DNA of 64,000 nucleotides from Synechococcus sp. SynAce01 (lineage in GTDB: Bacteria; Cyanobacteriota; Cyanobacteriia; PCC-6307; Cyanobiaceae), in contig NZ_CP018091.1 of assembly GCF_001885215.1 (NCBI RefSeq), forward strand, positions 1,054,001 through 1,118,000, read 5' to 3'. How positions within the stretch are numbered: the first letter of the stretch is position 1; each line of letters opens with the position of its first letter. A model generated the notes under the pieces. The model worked only from the letters and a program-made list of their open reading frames with translations. It searched no databases and was not told where the DNA came from. Position numbers and translations under genes: made by a program. Positions 1 to 8,423 of this stretch are shown in pieces.

Positions 1-59
1 CAGGCCAGCAGGATCAGGGCGGCGAGCCCCAGGCCCGTGTTGGCGGGGATGGGGCTCAA
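1..59 (-). CDS. Possible start of a membrane protein, cut by window edge
   Basis: Directly after the ocp stop codon the minus strand keeps an open, hydrophobic frame running off the window edge; a TTG at 57-59 could start it. The visible residues are Leu/Ala-rich, as in a membrane protein. In picocyanobacteria ocp is often followed by a small membrane-protein gene and a carotenoid ketolase gene, so this may be that neighbour. Only about 19 codons are visible, so this is tentative. Confidence 0.25.
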   Translation of the reverse strand, partial: MSPIPANTGLGLAALILLA

Positions 60-69
60 CTGGACAACC

Positions 70-1023
70 TCAACGGGCGTACTTGAGCAGGTCTGCTGGG
101 GAGGCCAGCAGATCAATGGCCACGAAGTAGATCTTGCCCTCGGGATTGAGCAGGAAACGCCAGGCCACGTTCATGCCCACGCCGGCGCCGAACCAGGGGG
201 TCTGGACCTTGCCGGTGACCTTGATCTGGGTGAACTCGCCATCGGCGGGCTCGGAGTAGCCCGATTCGGGCAGCAACCGCAGGTTCTGACAATCTTCGCG
301 GAAGAAGCGCAGCACGGCCTCCCTACCGACGATCGGCTTCTGGAAGGGGGGCTGCAGGGCCCCGTCGGGAAGGAAGAGTTCGATCAGGTTGTCGAAGTCG
401 TTGGCGTTGAGCAGATCCATGTAGGTGGTGACCGTGGGGCTATCCAGCCCGCTGATCAAGACCTTTTTGCGATCGGCTTCCGGCGTGGGTGCCACCACCG
501 GCTCCATGACCCGCTGGCCTTCGCCCTTGGCGGGGTCGTAGCCCATGTCAACGACGAAGTTGCGCAACAGGGTGATCTGCTGGCCCTGCTCCACGCCCCT
601 CAACGAGCTGAGCACGGATGCCGCGTTGGCGGAGAGCTGATAGCCCTTGGGAATCGGAGCCACGAGGCCAGCGGCCATCCACTCTCCGAGTTGATACCAG
701 AAGCCGAGCTTGATGTTGACCGACCAGCTGGCGTAGGTACGACCGACCTGGAAATCGGTCCTGTTGGCGAGATCACACATCAGCTGGCTCTGCTCGGTGA
801 AGCCCATGGCCTTGATCGCGCTGAGCGTGGCCTCCGCAAACTGCATGCGGGCAGCGCCGGGGGCCGCGACGGTGATGGTGGTGCCCATCTCGAGGTAGGC
901 GTACCAGATCAGAGCCAGCTGGTCTTCGGCGCTGAGCAGCCTGAAGCGAGCTGTGATGGCAGGTACGGCGTCCGCGGAGAGCGTGTCCGGGAAGATCTGG
1001 GAAGCCTTCTCGAGGGTGAACAT
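70..1023 (-). CDS. ocp: Orange carotenoid protein (OCP)
   Basis: 317 residues, the usual OCP length. Soluble blue-light photoreceptor that binds a keto-carotenoid and, when photoactivated, docks on the phycobilisome to dissipate excess energy as heat. The all-helical N-terminal domain spans about residues 1-165 and the NTF2-like C-terminal domain about 193-310. The C-terminal domain keeps a Tyr (TVTTYMDLL) and a Trp (NVAWRFLL) in the places where OCPs hydrogen-bond the carotenoid carbonyl. The start at 1023 gives the standard MFTLEKA N-terminus. The region 1024-1180 separates it from a divergent gene. The frame beginning just past its stop could be a partner gene. Confidence 0.97.
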   Translation of the reverse strand: MFTLEKASQIFPDTLSADAVPAITARFRLLSAEDQLALIWYAYLEMGTTITVAAPGAARMQFAEATLSAIKAMGFTEQSQLMCDLANRTDFQVGRTYASWSVNIKLGFWYQLGEWMAAGLVAPIPKGYQLSANAASVLSSLRGVEQGQQITLLRNFVVDMGYDPAKGEGQRVMEPVVAPTPEADRKKVLISGLDSPTVTTYMDLLNANDFDNLIELFLPDGALQPPFQKPIVGREAVLRFFREDCQNLRLLPESGYSEPADGEFTQIKVTGKVQTPWFGAGVGMNVAWRFLLNPEGKIYFVAIDLLASPADLLKYAR

Positions 1024-1180
1024 ATGCGGTCAGACCCAATTGTTAAGGAAGCTTACGAAGCCTAGTCGACAAGCGATCGACTTGGTATGAAGATTTAACA
1101 GAAAAATGTAATCAAGACAACAAGGCTGGCCTGCTACCGACTGGATCCATGTCAGCTTCAAGCCATGCCAGGTTCAAGCC

Positions 1181-1603
1181 ATGCTTCGTTTCCTGCTTAA
1201 CGCCATCTGGTTCGTGCTCGGGGGCTTCGTGATGGGCCTGGGCTGGTGGCTGGCTGGTCTGGTGGCCGCGATCACGGTTGTGGGATTGCCCTGGGCGCGG
1301 GCCTGTTTCGTGATCGGCAATTTTTCGTTCTGGCCATTCGGCTACGAGGCGATCAGCCGAAGCGAACTCACCGGCCGCACTGACCTGGGCACCGGCCCCC
1401 TGGGGTTGGTGGGCAACGTGATCTGGTTTCTGCTGGCGGGCTGGTGGCTGGCGATCGGCCATGTCACCTCCGCCCTGGCCTGCTTCGTGACGATCATCGG
1501 CATTCCCTTCGGAATCCAGCACATCAAGCTGGCCCTGATTGCCCTGGCGCCGATCGGCCTGCAGGTGGTCCCGAGTGGCACGCGGTCGCAGGGAGGGCTC
1601 TGA
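1181..1603 (+). CDS. YccF domain inner-membrane protein
   Basis: 140 residues with two halves of alternating hydrophobic helices and the conserved YccF (DUF307) motifs: NAIWFVLGG near the N-terminus, GLPWARACFVIGNFSFWPFG in the middle, and a second NVIWFLLAGWWLA plus IGIPFGIQHIKLA. The family is widespread and of uncertain biochemical function. It is transcribed divergently from ocp. Its last 80 bases overlap the 3' end of the convergent gene at 1524-2168. Confidence 0.85.
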   Translation: MLRFLLNAIWFVLGGFVMGLGWWLAGLVAAITVVGLPWARACFVIGNFSFWPFGYEAISRSELTGRTDLGTGPLGLVGNVIWFLLAGWWLAIGHVTSALACFVTIIGIPFGIQHIKLALIALAPIGLQVVPSGTRSQGGL

Positions 1604-2168
1604 AGCGGCAGCGCAGCACCGCCAGAGCCTCATCGGGCAAGCCCAAAAAGCGATCCAGCCAGGGCTCGCCGCAGGGCTCGATCGTGGCCACCCCCACCAG
1701 CAGGGCCGTGCCGTCGCCCGCCAGGGGCTGGCCGCTGCTGCGGTGCCGTTGGCTGACCAGCGCCCCACTGGTCAACTCGGTGTCGACCCGCAGGGCCGGA
1801 GCGCGATAGAGCGAGCCCAGCGAGAACAGAAAGCGGGCCCTGAACTGCAACGTCACCGCGCCGCTTTCACCATCCAGGCTGCCGGCCAACCGCTCCGGCT
1901 CGATCGCGATGCGCAATCCCGGCGGCAGGGGCAGACCCAGGAAACGGGTGCTGCGCCAATCGAGGGGCGGGATCGTCAGCTCAGAGGGCTCAAAGTCAAG
2001 CGCCAGTCCAGCGACTGGGGCCGCCGGTTGGCGCTGGCCGCCTAGCGGATCGCCGCCGATCCGCCCGAGGCCCCCGCCGCCGCTGGCGTTGTAACGGAAG
2101 CGGGGATAGCCACCGATCGTCAGGGCGCAGCCCGCCAGGGTGGAGAGCTGCAGGGAACTGGAACTCAT
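1524..2168 (-). CDS. Conserved hypothetical protein
   Basis: 214 residues with no motif that I recognise. It starts with MSSSSLQLSTLAGCALTIGG, then a Gly-rich loop near residue 30 and a beta-rich middle (residues 55-180). There is no convincing membrane segment; the small hydrophobic stretch at 10-20 could be part of a fold rather than a signal. Its ATG overlaps the stop of the upstream gene by four bases (ATGA), so the two are probably translated together. The 3' end overlaps the convergent YccF gene. Confidence 0.6.
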   Translation of the reverse strand: MSSSSLQLSTLAGCALTIGGYPRFRYNASGGGGLGRIGGDPLGGQRQPAAPVAGLALDFEPSELTIPPLDWRSTRFLGLPLPPGLRIAIEPERLAGSLDGESGAVTLQFRARFLFSLGSLYRAPALRVDTELTSGALVSQRHRSSGQPLAGDGTALLVGVATIEPCGEPWLDRFLGLPDEALAVLRCRFRALPATACHSGPPAGRSAPGQSGPA

Positions 2169-2782
2169 CGTTGGCGCAGGGACTCCAGTTCTCCCTTGCT
2201 ATTGCTCTCGGCGAGGGCGTCATAGCCACCGATCAACGCACCGTCGATGAACACCTGGGGCACGCGGCTCTCGCCCTCGGGCTCGATCACCAGATGGGGG
2301 ATGTCGAGGCTGCGCAACAGGCGAAGCGCGCGCCAGGAAAAGGGGCAGCCGGGGCGCACGGCGATGGTGACCCGCGGCTCGGCGGTTGAGCCTGACGAAA
2401 GGACCGCCGGCAGGTGCTCGGCTGGGACTTGGGCCATGGCCGGGGTCGGCAGCGGACCGTCGAGCAGGCCCACCAGCAGATCGGCGCCCTTGAGCACCAG
2501 GCTGCCAGGCTCCAGGTGGCCGCCCCACACCTGGCACTCGGAATCGGAGAGGCTCAGGTGCAAATGCACGCCTTGCGGGGCCACGGTGCCCTGCAGGGTG
2601 ATGATTTCCAGCTCTCCCTGGAGCACGGTGGGAGCAGCTTTGCCGGGGCACTGAAAGGCAGCCTGGGACAGGTTGCCCACCACACCGAGCACGAAGCCGG
2701 AGGCTCCCTGCTCCAGCGCCAGCTGCTCCAGCGCCAGGCGCAGGTCGCTGCCGGGCAGGAGATGGAGGGGCACAGAACGCAT
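2165..2782 (-). CDS. PPC (DUF296) domain fused to a glutaredoxin-like domain
   Basis: 205 residues in two parts. Residues 1-115 match the PPC/DUF296 fold: a family hallmark HLHLSLSD, then the GGHLEPGS segment. Residues 135-200 are a thioredoxin/glutaredoxin fold with RPGCPFSW, cis-proline VPQVFIDG and a final GGYDAL. The active site reads CPFS, with only the first cysteine of a dithiol pair, so a monothiol-type activity is expected. PPC domains in bacteria are of unclear function. The fusion suggests a redox-linked role, which is inference. It is translationally coupled to the downstream hypothetical gene. Confidence 0.85.
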   Translation of the reverse strand: MRSVPLHLLPGSDLRLALEQLALEQGASGFVLGVVGNLSQAAFQCPGKAAPTVLQGELEIITLQGTVAPQGVHLHLSLSDSECQVWGGHLEPGSLVLKGADLLVGLLDGPLPTPAMAQVPAEHLPAVLSSGSTAEPRVTIAVRPGCPFSWRALRLLRSLDIPHLVIEPEGESRVPQVFIDGALIGGYDALAESNSKGELESLRQR

Positions 2783-2812
2783 CGGCAGGGCTGGGACAAG
2801 CAGGGGGCAAGG

Positions 2813-3685
2813 CTACCGGGGAGGCGCCAGCGGCCTGCCTGCAAGCACGGGCAGCCGGGGATGCTGCAACTGGAAGCCCAGCCCATGCAGCCGCCGGTTC
2901 GACACCCGCCGGCCGGCGCCGGCGTCAGCGGCCGGGGCGGCCTCGGCCTCCCAGATCACCGGCTTGAGTCCGGCGGCACGGCAGGTCAGATCGATCAGGT
3001 CGCGCACGCTGATCGGCGCGTCATCCACCAGGTTGAACACCCCATCGAGGCCGGTCTCCAGCGCCAAGGCCAGGGCCGCCACCACGTCATCGCGGTGGAT
3101 CCAGCTGGTGAGCGCGGCGCCATTCCCCTGGCGCTGGCTGCCCGCCAGCGACCGGAAACGCTCCTGCAGCTCCCGCCCGGGTCCATAGAGCGCCCCCAAC
3201 CGCCAGATGGCGACGCGGCGGCTGGGGCTGCGGCAGCTCAACAACACGGCTTCGGCATCGCGCAGGATCTCGCCATGCCTGTCACGGGGCTGCAGCGGGG
3301 TGTCCTCCTCCAGCAGGCCGCCGGCGTTGCCGTACACCGAGCAACTGCTGGTGTACAGCAGCTGGTTGAGCTGGGGCAGCTCGCCCACCACGGCGGCCAG
3401 GGCCTGCATGCTGCGCAGAAAGGTGGCCTCGTAGCCGTCGGCATCCACCTGCCGCTCACCGCTGGGCGCCAGGCAGAACACGGCGGCCTCACTTCCCTGC
3501 AGGGCCTGGCGTAGCCCGATGGGGTCAGCGGCATCGAGCACCTGAACCGAATCGGCCACGGCGGCCAGCTCTTCGGCCCGATCGGCGCTGGTGGTGGTCA
3601 CCCGCAGCCAGTGCCGGCCTTGCTGGTGCCAATGGCGGGCCAGGGCCGTGCCCACATAGCCACAGCCAACGATCGTGATCCGCAT
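2813..3685 (-). CDS. NAD(P)-dependent epimerase/dehydratase family protein (YeeZ-like)
   Basis: 290 residues of the extended SDR family. The N-terminal Rossmann motif is VGCGYVGTALA (residues 6-16), followed by an acidic/basic cofactor-binding stretch. LLYTSSCSVYG contains the catalytic serine and the Tyr of an SDR (residues 107-119). Substrate cannot be assigned; the closest groups act on nucleotide-sugar-like substrates. It lies 30 bases upstream of the PPC-glutaredoxin gene on the same strand, so the three minus-strand genes 1524-3685 may form one operon. Confidence 0.8.
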   Translation of the reverse strand: MRITIVGCGYVGTALARHWHQQGRHWLRVTTTSADRAEELAAVADSVQVLDAADPIGLRQALQGSEAAVFCLAPSGERQVDADGYEATFLRSMQALAAVVGELPQLNQLLYTSSCSVYGNAGGLLEEDTPLQPRDRHGEILRDAEAVLLSCRSPSRRVAIWRLGALYGPGRELQERFRSLAGSQRQGNGAALTSWIHRDDVVAALALALETGLDGVFNLVDDAPISVRDLIDLTCRAAGLKPVIWEAEAAPAADAGAGRRVSNRRLHGLGFQLQHPRLPVLAGRPLAPPR

Positions 3686-3720
3686 CCGGGGTCATGCTGT
3701 GGGCGGCAAGCTAGGGGGCC

Positions 3721-4539
3721 ATGACCGGTCACGACCGCCAGTGGGAGCTGAACCGGCTCAACTTCGAGGGCCGCTGGTGCGGGACGAGCCGCTGGTACGA
3801 ACGCAACACCGCCGGTGTGCTGGATCTGATCACCCCCACCGCGGTGATCGAGAGCACCTGCTACTCCATCAGCTTTTCCGACCCCGACACCGGTCTGTGG
3901 GATGGCAGCGGCCTGCGCTTCGCTCCGGACGGCCGCCGCCGGCTGCCTCTCTGCCGCGCCACCTACAACAGTGGCGGCCAGTGCTGGCAATTCCGCGCCG
4001 CCGGCGGCCAATCAAGCCTGATGGTGGACGAAAAGCAGCCCCGATTCGGCCATGAACTGAATCTGTTCTGCGGCCGCTCCCGCTCGATGCTGGTGCTGCT
4101 CTACGCGCCGCTGGCACCAGCCCCGGCTGGTGGTCCCCTCTGGCGCCTGCAGAGCCTGGGGGTGGTTCCCTTCCGCTGCACCCTGGCGCCCGAACCGGAC
4201 CCTCCCCGGCCTGCGGCCAGCGACTGGCGGGCCCTGCTGGCGGAGGTGGAGGGCTGGCCCGGGGAGCTGGAGCGCCTGGAGCCCCGGCACTGGCCCTCAA
4301 CCGACCCCCAGCCGCAGCCCTGCGCACCCTTTCGCAGCCGTCAGTTCAGTGGCAACGACCTCTGCGCCGGCTTCGCCGATGGGCTGGTTTGTTCGCTGCC
4401 GGAGACGCTGCCGGCGAGGGCCTTTGCCTTGCAGGTGGGCTGCCGCCTCGATGGCGGGCACTTCAATCAGGTGAGCCTCCACTACGGCAGCCAACAGCAG
4501 CTCACGGCCTGGGAACTGAGGCGATTCCAGAGTCCCTGA
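3721..4539 (+). CDS. DUF3598 family protein
   Basis: 272 residues, cyanobacteria- and chloroplast-type DUF3598 protein with a lipocalin-like beta-barrel character. It starts MTGHDRQWELNRLNFEGRWCG, with family-typical NxxxFxGxWxGxxxWYE spacing, and ends with the paired strands VSLHYGSQQQLTAWELRRF. No catalytic residues are known for the family. It is divergent from the epimerase gene (35-base gap) and its 3' end overlaps the convergent MscS gene by 38 bases. Confidence 0.75.
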   Translation: MTGHDRQWELNRLNFEGRWCGTSRWYERNTAGVLDLITPTAVIESTCYSISFSDPDTGLWDGSGLRFAPDGRRRLPLCRATYNSGGQCWQFRAAGGQSSLMVDEKQPRFGHELNLFCGRSRSMLVLLYAPLAPAPAGGPLWRLQSLGVVPFRCTLAPEPDPPRPAASDWRALLAEVEGWPGELERLEPRHWPSTDPQPQPCAPFRSRQFSGNDLCAGFADGLVCSLPETLPARAFALQVGCRLDGGHFNQVSLHYGSQQQLTAWELRRFQSP

Positions 4540-6580
4540 GGCTCAGTTCCTGACGCGGCAGGCCCAGGCGGATGCCCTCGCGATCGAAGGCCTCCTTGAC
4601 GCGCAAACGGAACTCCCGCCCCACCGGCCACTGGGCCAGCGGCAGGGTCTGGATCCAGACCCGGATCAGGCAGCCCGACTGGCGCACCTCATCCACCCCC
4701 AGCACTTCCGGGGTCCCGAGCACGTACGGAGACCAGTCGGGATCGTGGCGCATGTCTTCGGCGACCCGGCCGATCAGCTCCAGCACGGCGCGCAGGTCTT
4801 CGTCGGCTGAAACCTCAATGGTGAAGTTCACCCGCGACCAGTCTTTGGTGAGGTTCTCGATGGCGCGGATCTGGCCGTTGGGCAGGCTGGTGAGCTGGCC
4901 GTCGAGGCCGCGCAGCTGGGTGTTGAACAGATTCATGTTCTCCACGAAGCCATCGTGGGGCGCGATGATCACCACATCGCCGATGGCATAACGGTCGGTG
5001 AGGATGATCAACAGCCCCTGCATGAAATCTTCCAGCAGGTTGCGCAGCAGCAGGCCAGCCGCCACGGCCACCACCCCGGCACCGGTGAGCACCGAACGGT
5101 TGATGCCCACGAGCAGCAGGGTGAGCACGATGCCGATCGTGATGCACACCATCGTGGCCGTGTTCCTGAGCATTTTGGTGTAGGTCACCGCCTGCAGGGC
5201 ATAGCGCCGGGAGCCGGGATTGCTGATGGTGGAGGCAATCACCCAGTTGTTCACGCTGTGGTCAATCGCCAGCAGCAGCAACCAGCGCACCACGATCAGC
5301 CCCAGCCACATCAGCGGCACACTCACCGACTTCTGCATCAGCAGCAGGGAGGCGATGCGGATGCTGGGGAAAAAGATCGCGATCGCCCCGAGCCCGGCCG
5401 CCACCAGACTCAACTGCAGCAGACCGGTGATCAGCAGTGCCATCTCGAGCAGGTTGCGGGCCTGGTCGCGCCAGCCCTGCTGACGGAGCGTGGCGACCGA
5501 AAGGGTCTCGATCAGGCGGCTGGTGCCCTCGATCAGGCGGCCGGTGCCCTCGATCAGTTGCTGGGGGTGGCGGCTGGCGCGGCGGCCGAGGCGCTGCAGC
5601 CAGCTGCGCCGGGGCTGGGGTGACGCCTCGGCGACCCTCTCGTCGCTCCCCTCCGAACTGGGCGCGGCGTTCTGGCCCTCAAGGTTGCCGCTGAAGGCTG
5701 CCATCACCTCCCGCGTGGCCGATTCGCGCAGGGCCTCGGCGTTGTCCCGCAAGCCCCGCAACGCGTGCCGCAGCGCCCAGCGGATCGACGAGAGGGCCAG
5801 CTGGACCAGAAGCACGATGCCGGCCACCGCCGCCGCCAGCACCAGGCGACCGGCGGGAAAGCGGCGGTTGAACTCCAGGCCCCAGAGTGATTCGCTGATC
5901 ACCTTCTGGAGCACTGTTTTCCAGCGCTCCGCCAGCTCCATCGTCGTGCTGCCGGCCCAAGCCGCATCGGGTTCGGTGACCGTGAGCAGGGTCGCGGGAC
6001 CCAGGCCCAGGTCAGGAGCGGCGGGCATGAACACCACCGGCACGTTGTTGCGGAAGCCCACCGCCACGGTGGGCGTGAAGGGATGCAGGGCCTGGCGGTT
6101 GAACACGTTCCAGACGTTCAGCTCCGCGACAGCCAGCGTCGCGGTGCTCTCACGCACCGCCGCCGCGGCCTGCCGGCGCTCCGGCGACAGGGCGGCGCTT
6201 CCCTCCCGCTGGGCCTGGCGCAGTTGGGCAATCACCCCCTCCACGCTGCGTTCCACCGTTTCGGCCCGCGTCTCCGCTGCCCGCGCGGCGTCTGATGCCG
6301 ACATCGATTCGCCGGGATCGATGGCCAGGACGATCCGGGTGCTGAGAACGTCGTGGGGGAACACCACGGTGCTGCACCAGAGGCGGCCGCACGAGAAGGC
6401 CTGCTCGCGATCCAGCCAGCCCTCTTCCGCTCCGCCACCGTCGTCGCCACCAGCTCCGACCAGGTTCAGTACCGCGGCGGCGGGTTGCCCCAGCAGCAGG
6501 CTGAGGGCCAGACCCAGCAGCAGCGGCCGCCACAGACGCCGCCAGCAGCGGCGGCGGCTTGGCCCCCGATTCAGCCCCAT
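4502..6580 (-). CDS. Large mechanosensitive channel, MscS family
   Basis: About 692 residues from the chosen ATG (MGLNRGPSRRRC); an earlier in-frame ATG at 6625 gives 707. A cleavable signal (LLLGLALSLLLGQPAAA) leads into an extracytoplasmic region of about 200 residues, then several membrane helices between residues 250 and 530. The MscS core follows: GAGVVAVAAGLLLRNLLEDF is the Gly/Ala-rich pore helix, then DRYAIGDVV and TSLPNGQI of the beta domain. Function is expected to be release of osmolytes on hypo-osmotic shock. The extended N-terminus is like the YnaI/MscM-type subgroups. The 3' end overlaps the DUF3598 gene. Confidence 0.9.
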   Translation of the reverse strand: MGLNRGPSRRRCWRRLWRPLLLGLALSLLLGQPAAAVLNLVGAGGDDGGGAEEGWLDREQAFSCGRLWCSTVVFPHDVLSTRIVLAIDPGESMSASDAARAAETRAETVERSVEGVIAQLRQAQREGSAALSPERRQAAAAVRESTATLAVAELNVWNVFNRQALHPFTPTVAVGFRNNVPVVFMPAAPDLGLGPATLLTVTEPDAAWAGSTTMELAERWKTVLQKVISESLWGLEFNRRFPAGRLVLAAAVAGIVLLVQLALSSIRWALRHALRGLRDNAEALRESATREVMAAFSGNLEGQNAAPSSEGSDERVAEASPQPRRSWLQRLGRRASRHPQQLIEGTGRLIEGTSRLIETLSVATLRQQGWRDQARNLLEMALLITGLLQLSLVAAGLGAIAIFFPSIRIASLLLMQKSVSVPLMWLGLIVVRWLLLLAIDHSVNNWVIASTISNPGSRRYALQAVTYTKMLRNTATMVCITIGIVLTLLLVGINRSVLTGAGVVAVAAGLLLRNLLEDFMQGLLIILTDRYAIGDVVIIAPHDGFVENMNLFNTQLRGLDGQLTSLPNGQIRAIENLTKDWSRVNFTIEVSADEDLRAVLELIGRVAEDMRHDPDWSPYVLGTPEVLGVDEVRQSGCLIRVWIQTLPLAQWPVGREFRLRVKEAFDREGIRLGLPRQELSLRDSGIASVPRP

Positions 6581-6679
6581 GCCTTGCCCTCCCCTCAGTG
6601 GTTCCGTGGCAGCTGCCCAGCCCATCCAGCAGCTATTCAGGGTACGGAGGTTGAGGGAGCTCAGCCGTTTTGAGTGGAT

Positions 6680-6901
6680 CTAAGAACCCATCTCCGCCGA
6701 CACGCCCATCTCCAGCGAAAGCATCTGATCGGGCGGGACTTGCGGATCAAGGGAGACCTCTTCTTGTTGGGCTGAGCCCCCACTGCCCCAGCCGGCGAGG
6801 CCGCTGGGGATGGAGCCGCTGAGCGCGGCCAGCCCCAGCACGGTGGCCAGGGCCAGGACCAGGGCGCCGATCAGGAGCTGTCGCAGCGAGATCTCAGGCA
6901 T
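6680..6901 (-). CDS. Small single-span membrane protein
   Basis: 73 residues: a short N-terminal segment, one hydrophobic helix (LLIGALVLALATVLGLAALSG) and an acidic tail rich in Gln/Glu/Met. No family recognised. It sits about 100 bases upstream of the MscS gene on the same strand and could be co-transcribed with it. The coding call rests on codon usage typical of the neighbours and the clean helix, so it is moderate. Confidence 0.5.
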   Translation of the reverse strand: MPEISLRQLLIGALVLALATVLGLAALSGSIPSGLAGWGSGGSAQQEEVSLDPQVPPDQMLSLEMGVSAEMGS

Positions 6902-7090
6902 GGCACGGCTGGGGGCAAGGGCCTTGACCTGGAGCTGGAGCCTTCAAGGCAGAGCGCATCAGGCCTGCTGCCGGTCTAGCTCGGAATCGTTGGCCAACCT
7001 GGCCACCAGATCGCCACCGGCGACAACGGCTCACCGGGGGACGTTCGCCTACGTGGCGGAGATCGCTGGCGGCGGAGCAAGACCACCTGG

Positions 7091-8101
7091 CTAAGTGAGT
7101 AGGGACCCCCCCACGAAGGGGGTCCCCTGCATCAGCGCGTGCAGATTGGCGGCGGTGACGCGAGCAATGTCGTTGAGAGCTTCGTGGGTGAGAAAGGCCT
7201 GGTGGGCTGTGATCAACACATTCGGAAAGGTGAGCATCCGCGCCAGCAGATCATCCTGCAACACCTCTCCGGAAAGATCTTCGAAAAACACCCCTTCTTC
7301 CTCCTCATAAACATCCAGCGCCACGCCACCAAGGCGTCCGGATTTCAAGGCCTCGATCAGGGCCACGGTGTCGATCAGGCCACCCCGGCTGACATTCACC
7401 AGGATCACACCCGGCTTCATGCAGTCGATGGTTTCACGGCGGATGATGTGATGGGTTTCCGGCATCAGGGGAACATGCAGGGAGATCACATCACTGAGGC
7501 TGGACAGGGTGATCGGATCCACATAGGTGATGCCCTCGCGAATCGCCCAGGCCGCATCGGGGTAGGGGTCGTAGGCGACAACCACCATGCCGAAACCGCG
7601 CAGGATCCTGGCCACGATCCGCCCGATCTTGCCCGTTCCCACAATGCCGGCCGTCTTGCCATTGAGATCAAAGCCCACCAGGCCCTGCAGGGAGAAATTG
7701 AGTTCCCGCACCCGGTTGAACGAGCGGTGCACATGGCGATTCAGGGTCAACAGCAACGCCACGGCATGCTCGGCCACGGCATTGGGTGAGTAGATGGGCA
7801 CGCGGGTCACGGCCATGCCAAGATCGCGCGCCGCTTCGATGTCCACGTTGTTGCACCCGGTGCAGCGCAGGGCCACCAGCTCGACGCCCTGGCTGGCCAA
7901 GGATTCAAGACAGCCTTTGTCAATCACATCATTGACAAACACACAAACAGCCCGCGCCCCATCGGCCGTAGCCGCTGTATCGACACTCAGGCGAAAATTC
8001 AGAAAGCGCAGATCCAGATCGGAGCCTGCAGCTGCTGGCAGGTGCAGCAGGTCGTAGGGCTTTGTGTCATAGACAGCCACAGAGCACTGCGTCTTCTGCA
8101 T
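7091..8101 (-). CDS. D-2-hydroxyacid dehydrogenase (D-lactate dehydrogenase type)
   Basis: 336 residues. NAD-binding motif GIVGTGKIGRIVA at about residues 152-164, catalytic Arg in NVSRGGLID (about 236), Glu in DVYEEEEG (about 263), and catalytic His in TAHQAFLTHEA (about 299). Overall organisation matches fermentative D-lactate dehydrogenases that reduce pyruvate with NADH. The start MQKTQCSVAVYDTKPYD is typical of the family. Related 2-hydroxyacid substrates are possible. Divergent from selO across a 320-base gap. Confidence 0.88.
   Translation of the reverse strand: MQKTQCSVAVYDTKPYDLLHLPAAAGSDLDLRFLNFRLSVDTAATADGARAVCVFVNDVIDKGCLESLASQGVELVALRCTGCNNVDIEAARDLGMAVTRVPIYSPNAVAEHAVALLLTLNRHVHRSFNRVRELNFSLQGLVGFDLNGKTAGIVGTGKIGRIVARILRGFGMVVVAYDPYPDAAWAIREGITYVDPITLSSLSDVISLHVPLMPETHHIIRRETIDCMKPGVILVNVSRGGLIDTVALIEALKSGRLGGVALDVYEEEEGVFFEDLSGEVLQDDLLARMLTFPNVLITAHQAFLTHEALNDIARVTAANLHALMQGTPFVGGSLLT
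7102..7126 (-). terminator. Strong stem-loop at the end of the dehydrogenase gene
   Basis: A perfect 9-base-pair stem (GGGACCCCC / GGGGGTCCC) with a 7-base loop lies within the last codons of the dehydrogenase gene. In the direction of that gene it is not followed by a clear T run, so classical intrinsic termination is uncertain; it may stabilise the mRNA 3' end. Confidence 0.35.
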
Positions 8102-8423
8102 GGAAATGGCGTGCCATCAAAGGGTCGTGTGGAGGGAACCTAGCCAGAGCCATCCACCCCTGTTCCAGCTCAGCCATCGCACAGCGGGGTCGTTTCGGCC
8201 CCAACGATCTACTTGAGGTCTGGTTTCCGGTTGCGGCGGCGGATCAGGCTCCTCCCAGGCGGATTTCAGCTCTGAGCGGCCAGACAGGCTGGCTCCTGGG
8301 TGCAGCTGGGTTCGTGCTTGAGCGCACCCTCAACTGGCGTGACAACGATGGCGACAGACTCGCCAGGATGATGGCCTCAACGCCTGGGCCCAGGCCCAGG
8401 CATGGCCAGAACCCGAGAGACCC
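8102..8423. promoter_or_regulatory. Divergent intergenic region between dehydrogenase gene and selO
   Basis: A 322-base gap between two divergent start codons must hold both promoters. I see no convincing -35/-10 pair, operator or small RNA. Open frames across it look like shadows, without recognisable domains. Confidence 0.4.

Noticed and set aside
37-1065. Long frame opposite ocp
   Set aside because: It is the antisense of a certain ocp gene and shows no domain.
6361-6651. Short frames around the MscS signal region
   Set aside because: GC-rich shadow frames with no start signal.
5490-6683. 397-codon frame opposite the MscS gene
   Set aside because: Composition (Arg/Ser/Ala runs) and the clear MscS motifs on the other strand show it is a shadow.
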